Below, piece by piece: positions 44,560 through 48,154 of a DNA stretch of 48,154 nt. The notes under the pieces were generated by a model. It searched no databases, was not told where the DNA came from, and saw nothing but the letters and a program-made list of their open reading frames with translations. This DNA comes from Streptomyces olivochromogenes. GTDB taxonomy: Bacteria > Actinomycetota > Actinomycetes > Streptomycetales > Streptomycetaceae. Every line of letters begins with the position of its first letter. The first letter of the stretch is position 1. The stretch covers positions 1 to 48,154 of the forward strand of contig NZ_JADDRL010000074.1 in the NCBI RefSeq assembly GCF_021538895.1, given 5' to 3'. The translations under genes and the position numbers were made by a program.

Positions 44560-45062
44560 GTCACCCGAACTTGAGTGGTACCTGTTTTCTGCACGGCGAT
44601 CCACATCCTTCTCACAGATGTATCGACCTATGCGGCCGGGACGGGGGCTCCGAAAGGGCGGTGGCGCGATCGATGTCGGCCGGTGCTCCACTGCCGGTGG
44701 TCTGTACCACAACATCCCCACAGCTGGTGCCCTGCGCCGTTGTCCGTGCCCCTGGCATGGGCGTCCACATACTTGTCCCCCCGGACATTGACGCGAACGG
44801 CACGGGTGCCCGAGTTCTCCTCTGCCCCGAAGTCTGTCCGTGAAGTCCCCTTCGCTGCCCTTCCGTTCCCGACACCACCGGCCCCCCGGCCGGGCGTCGA
44901 TGACCCCTTGGACATGCTCCTCTGCCACATCGGCTGGACGAAGTCCTCGACTGTCGATCCCCTTCGGTCCGAGTACCGGTCGACCCCGCCATGCTCGCGG
45001 CCGGCGATCAGCGCCCGATCAACATCCGATAGACGGTCGGCCCGCCGACCCGGGGCGCACCG
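44560..45062. other. Gap between the two SARP genes
   Basis: 503 nt with no convincing gene; the open frames are short, overlap each other and lack family sequence. It must hold the promoter of the TTA-containing SARP gene. A TGTCC-N4-GGACA dyad is at 44774-44787. No heptamer repeats of the cluster type were found, so the SARP probably does not strongly control itself. Confidence 0.55.
44774..44787. promoter_or_regulatory. Small dyad upstream of the SARP gene
   Basis: TGTCC (44774-44778) and GGACA (44783-44787) form a 5-bp inverted repeat about 215 nt before the SARP start. It could be half of a regulator site, but it may be chance. Confidence 0.25.
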
Positions 45063-47963
45063 TCACGGGCCCGGCGCCGGAAGCCGCCGGAGGCCGCCGC
45101 GCAGGGTCTCGGCGTCGGCGTGGCCCAGCCGTTCGAGGATCGTCAGGGCCGCCGTCCATTCGGCGCGGGCGGCGCCCGGACGGCCCATGCTCACGTACGT
45201 GTCGCCGAGCCGGCGCAGGGTCCCCGCCTCGGCGATCGGAAGGCAGCCGGTCTGCCGGTAGCCGGCGAGGGCCTTGCGGAAGCTCGCGACGGCCTCGTCG
45301 TACTGCCCGAGGTGGTGGTGGGCGGAGCCGATGCTGTTCCAGATGTGCCACACGCCGTAGCCGAGGCCGCGTTCCTCGTGCAGGGCCAGTGCCTGCCGGC
45401 AGTGGTCGAGTGCCTCCTGGTGCTGTCCGAGCAGGCCGTGGATCCAGCCGAGCGCGTTGAGCGCCCCGGCCGTCGCCCTGCTGCCCCGCTCGTCGTCGGA
45501 TCCGGGGTCTTCGGGGTCGTGGACGGCGCGGCGGATCGCGAGCGACCGCTGCGCGGCGCCGAGCGCGGATTCCAGATCGCCCTGGCACTCCGCCACCCAG
45601 CACAGCACGTGGTGGCTCTCCGCGCAGGCCCTCAAGTCGCCGGACGCGGTGAAGAGTTCCACCGACCGTTCGATGTGCGCCCGCGCCTCGTCGACGCGGC
45701 CCAGCGTCGTCAGGGCCTTGGCGAGACCGGAGTGGGCGTGGGCCCGCGCGATCGGGTCGCCCAGGCGCCGCGCCGCGTCCAGGGCCGTGAGGTGGACGGC
45801 CTCGGCGTCCCGCCACAGACCGCTCCGGTTCAGATGGATGTCCAGGGCCCAGGCGAGCTGCCAGGCGTGGACGTCGAAGCCGTGGGCCGCGGCCCGCTCG
45901 ACGGCCGCGCGCAGCACCGACTGCTCGGCGGCGAACCAGGCCACCGCCTTCGCCGAGTCACCGGCGAACTCCTCGGCGCACACCCCCGCCGCCGCGGGCG
46001 CGAGGGGGATCAGGGCCCGTTCGGGGGAGTGCAGGGCGACCGCCGCCCGAGCGCTGTGCAGATAGTGGTCGAGCGCACGGCGGAGCGTGGCGTGGTGCTC
46101 GGCGGGCGGTTCCGTGGTGCGGGCGAGCTCGGAGCCGTAGGCGCGCAGCAGGTCGTGCGAGCCGTAGCGGCCCGCGACGGGTTCGTCCACGAGGTGGGCC
46201 CGCAGGAGTTCGGCGAGCAACTGGCGCGTGTCGGCAGGGGGGAGCCCGATCAGACTCGCGGCGGCCGGCAGCGAGGTGTCCGGGCCGGGATGCAGCGAGA
46301 GCAGCCGGAAGAGGCGGGCGGCGGCGGGCGTCAGATCGTGGTACGACGACGAGAGCACGGCGCGCACGTCGGCGGCGGCGTCGGGCTCGGCGTCGTCGAA
46401 CGCGTCCAGGCTGCCCTGGCTGTCGCGGAGTTCGGCCGCGAGGGTCGCCAGCGGGAAGGTGCACCGGGCGGCCGCGCGGGCCGATGCCACCGCCAGGGCC
46501 AGCGGCAGCCGCGCGCAGCGCTCGACGATCTCCCGGACCGCCGCCGGTTCGGCGGCCACCCTCTCGTGGCCGAGGCGGCGGGCGAGGAAGGCATGGGCCT
46601 CGTCCACCGACAGCACGTCGAGGCGGAGGGGGTGGGCGCCCTCCATGGCGATCAGGCCGGAGAGCAGGTTGCGGCTGGTGATGATCGCCAGACACCCGGG
46701 CGCCGAGGGCAGCAGCGGCCGTACCTGCTGGGCGTCGCGGGCGTCGTCCAGCAGGATCAGCACCCGCCGGTCGGCGAGCAGGGTGCGGTAGAGGGCCGAC
46801 AGGGCGTCCACGTCGTGCGGCAGGCTGTGCTGGGCGACGCCGAGCGACCGCAGTACGGTGCGCAACGCGTGCTCGGGCCCGACCGGCAGGCCGGATGGGT
46901 CGAACCCGCGCAAATTGACGTGGAGTTGACCGTCGGGGAAGCGGGCGGCGACCTGCCGGGCCCAGTGCACGGCGAAGGTCGTCTTGCCGACCCCGGCCAT
47001 GCCGCTGATCGTCACCGTGACGGGCGGCTCGTCGGCCCGCGGGAGCACCTCGTCCGCCAGGGCCAGTTGATCACGGCGGCCCACGAACACCGCCAGCGCG
47101 CCCGGAAGTTGCGCGGGGACGGGCAGCGGGGGAGCGGACGGGGCGGTGCACGCCGGGATCCGCTCGGCGGCGCCGGGGCGCGGGGCCACCAGGAGCCCGG
47201 CGTCGGCGCGCAGGATGCGCTCGTGCATGCGCTGGAGTCCGGGGCCGGGGTCGATGCCCAGTTCCTCGGCGAGCAGTGTCCGCACCTCGCGGTACGTCGC
47301 CAGGGCGGCGGACTGCCGGCCGCACCGGTACAGCGCCAGCATCAGCAACTCGCGGAAGCGTTCGTCCAACGGATGCTCGGCGACCAGCCAGGCCAGCTCC
47401 GTGGCCGCCTCCTCGTGGCGACCCAGGTCGAGCGTGGCCGTCAGCAGGTGCTCCAGGGCGGACAGCCGCAGTTTGCCGAGCCGCTCGCGCTGGGCCTGCG
47501 CGTACTCGCCCCGGATGTCGGCGAGCGCGGTGCCCCGCCACAGCGCGAGCGCCTCCCGGAGCCGCAGCGCCGTTTTGTCGGCGTCCCCCGCGCCGCGGGC
47601 CCGGTCCGCCCGGGCGAGCAGGTCCCGGAAGGCGACCAGATCCAACTCCTCCCGCACGACGGGCACCTGATAGCCGTTGCCCGCGGAGCGGATCACGGAC
47701 GGGCCCAGCAGCTTCCGCAGCCGATGCACGTACGTCCGGATGGAACCCACCGCCGAGGCGGGCGGCTCGCCTCCCCACAGGGCGTCGACCAGTTCGTGGC
47801 CCTGCACCGGGGCACCCTCCGCCAGCAGCAGCACCGCCAGCAGGGCGCGCTGCTGCGGCGGCCCGAGATCCACCTCGGCCCCCTCGCGCCACGCGCCGAC
47901 CGGCCCCAGCACCGCGAACCGCCACTGCTCCCGCACTCTGTTCTCTCCCCGGCCGTGGCTCAC
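45063..47963 (-). CDS. AfsR-like SARP regulator (SARP, NB-ARC ATPase, TPR)
   Basis: A 966-residue AfsR/DnrI/RedD-type regulator. The N-terminus is a winged helix (FAVLGPVGAW..., GSIRTYVHRLRKLLGP), then the BTAD domain to ~260, an NB-ARC ATPase with Walker A SGMAGVGKTTFAVHWA and Walker B RVLILLDDA, and a C-terminal TPR array (ALNALGWIHGLLGQHQEALD and ASFRKALAGYR). AfsR-type proteins often respond to phosphorylation or ligands. It starts at GTG 47963 (GGAG upstream). No TTA codon was seen. It lies next to the clavam cluster; a part in its control is likely but not shown. Confidence 0.9.
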   Translation of the reverse strand: MSHGRGENRVREQWRFAVLGPVGAWREGAEVDLGPPQQRALLAVLLLAEGAPVQGHELVDALWGGEPPASAVGSIRTYVHRLRKLLGPSVIRSAGNGYQVPVVREELDLVAFRDLLARADRARGAGDADKTALRLREALALWRGTALADIRGEYAQAQRERLGKLRLSALEHLLTATLDLGRHEEAATELAWLVAEHPLDERFRELLMLALYRCGRQSAALATYREVRTLLAEELGIDPGPGLQRMHERILRADAGLLVAPRPGAAERIPACTAPSAPPLPVPAQLPGALAVFVGRRDQLALADEVLPRADEPPVTVTISGMAGVGKTTFAVHWARQVAARFPDGQLHVNLRGFDPSGLPVGPEHALRTVLRSLGVAQHSLPHDVDALSALYRTLLADRRVLILLDDARDAQQVRPLLPSAPGCLAIITSRNLLSGLIAMEGAHPLRLDVLSVDEAHAFLARRLGHERVAAEPAAVREIVERCARLPLALAVASARAAARCTFPLATLAAELRDSQGSLDAFDDAEPDAAADVRAVLSSSYHDLTPAAARLFRLLSLHPGPDTSLPAAASLIGLPPADTRQLLAELLRAHLVDEPVAGRYGSHDLLRAYGSELARTTEPPAEHHATLRRALDHYLHSARAAVALHSPERALIPLAPAAAGVCAEEFAGDSAKAVAWFAAEQSVLRAAVERAAAHGFDVHAWQLAWALDIHLNRSGLWRDAEAVHLTALDAARRLGDPIARAHAHSGLAKALTTLGRVDEARAHIERSVELFTASGDLRACAESHHVLCWVAECQGDLESALGAAQRSLAIRRAVHDPEDPGSDDERGSRATAGALNALGWIHGLLGQHQEALDHCRQALALHEERGLGYGVWHIWNSIGSAHHHLGQYDEAVASFRKALAGYRQTGCLPIAEAGTLRRLGDTYVSMGRPGAARAEWTAALTILERLGHADAETLRGGLRRLPAPGP

Positions 47964-48056
47964 GGCTGAACTCCTCCGGCCCTTGCGGGGAGGTACTGAA
48001 GCCGTCCTGGACCGCCATTCGAGCGTGGGGGAGACGCCCCGGCAATCCGGCGCTCC

Positions 48057-48108
48057 GAACCGACGGGCATGTCGTCAGGCCGTCGTGCGGTCCTGAACCC
48101 GTCGGTTC
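48057..48108 (-). terminator. Inverted repeat after the right-edge gene
   Basis: GAACCGACGGG (48057-48067) and CCCGTCGGTTC (48098-48108) are a perfect 11-bp inverted repeat with a 30-nt loop. It is 9 nt past the stop of the partial minus-strand frame at the edge, and so may be that gene's terminator. Confidence 0.45.
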
Positions 48109-48117
48109 GGGTCGCCG

Positions 48118-48154
48118 CTACTCGGTGCCGAGACCGGCGTCGTCGACCTGCTTC
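48118..48154 (-). CDS. Possible C-terminal end of a gene running off the right edge
   Basis: On the minus strand a frame enters from the right edge and ends KQVDDAGLGTE then TAG. The hydrophilic ending and the inverted repeat just after it fit a real gene end. With 11 residues the family cannot be told. Confidence 0.35.
   Translation of the reverse strand, partial: KQVDDAGLGTE

Noticed and set aside
44774..44787. Gamma-butyrolactone receptor (ARE) site before the SARP gene
   Set aside because: The dyad has only 5-bp arms and does not match the ARE pattern; kept only as a weak dyad.
44560..44928. N-terminal extension of the large SARP protein
   Set aside because: SARP winged-helix sequence begins right after ATG 44559; the extension is Arg/Gly-rich, matches no family and covers a likely promoter region.
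24157..47963. Flanking direct repeats or integrase marking the clavam cluster as a mobile island
   Set aside because: I looked for long direct repeats, tRNA ends, transposase or integrase genes at both edges and saw none; base composition is like the rest.

Overview
High GC throughout, Shine-Dalgarno-led ATG/GTG starts, rare TTA codons and Streptomyces-type gene families (SARP and LAL regulators, monomeric isocitrate dehydrogenase, crotonase, YbhN-like membrane protein) point to a Streptomyces chromosome. No rRNA, tRNA, CRISPR array or insertion sequence was seen. All identities come from reading motifs in the sequence; no database search was run.

Layout. (1) 1-3728: partial lipoprotein, zinc-ribbon protein, astacin-like metalloprotease, and a divergent LuxR-type ATPase regulator. 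(2) 3739-9091: a TPR-CHAT caspase-like protease gene diverging from a subtilase / ECF-type sigma factor / small acidic protein operon; the sigma gene carries a TTA codon. This looks like a self-contained protease-to-transcription signalling module and is the strongest candidate for an undescribed system. (3) 9127-24086: ordinary chromosomal genes: P450, N-formylglutamate amidohydrolase, isocitrate dehydrogenase, secreted M1 peptidase, a damaged DUF4186 protein, MscS channel, a kinase/oxidoreductase deletion scar, enoyl-CoA hydratase, YbhN-like protein, an ABC exporter behind a SoxR-type operator, and a secreted metalloprotease. The isocitrate dehydrogenase and SoxR-box exporter recall the SCO7000-SCO7008 stretch of S. 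coelicolor. (4) 24157-47963: a clavam (5S-type) beta-lactam cluster.

The clavam cluster holds the early clavam pathway as one operon, ceaS-bls-pah-cas (carboxyethylarginine synthase, beta-lactam synthetase, proclavaminate amidinohydrolase, clavaminate synthase), followed by oat behind its own terminator and promoter. Around it are homologues of the S. clavuligerus cvm1-cvm6 genes. Clavulanate-specific late genes (car, oppA, gcaS, cyp, claR) and cephamycin genes are absent, so the product should be a 5S clavam. An SHMT-like PLP enzyme, an ATP-grasp amino-acid ligase and an MFS exporter suggest a clavam amino acid made by aldol addition of glycine to a clavam aldehyde, then joined to another amino acid: a valclavam-like dipeptide. 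Two large SARP-ATPase regulators close the cluster.

Regulation is unusually readable. Five cluster promoter regions (ceaS, cvm2, cvm5, cvm6, the ATP-grasp gene), and possibly a sixth (cvm1), carry heptamers of the type G(T/C)CAAGC repeated at about 11-nt spacing, as expected for SARP sites. TTA codons in the SARP gene next to the exporter and in the cvm1 homologue predict bldA dependence.
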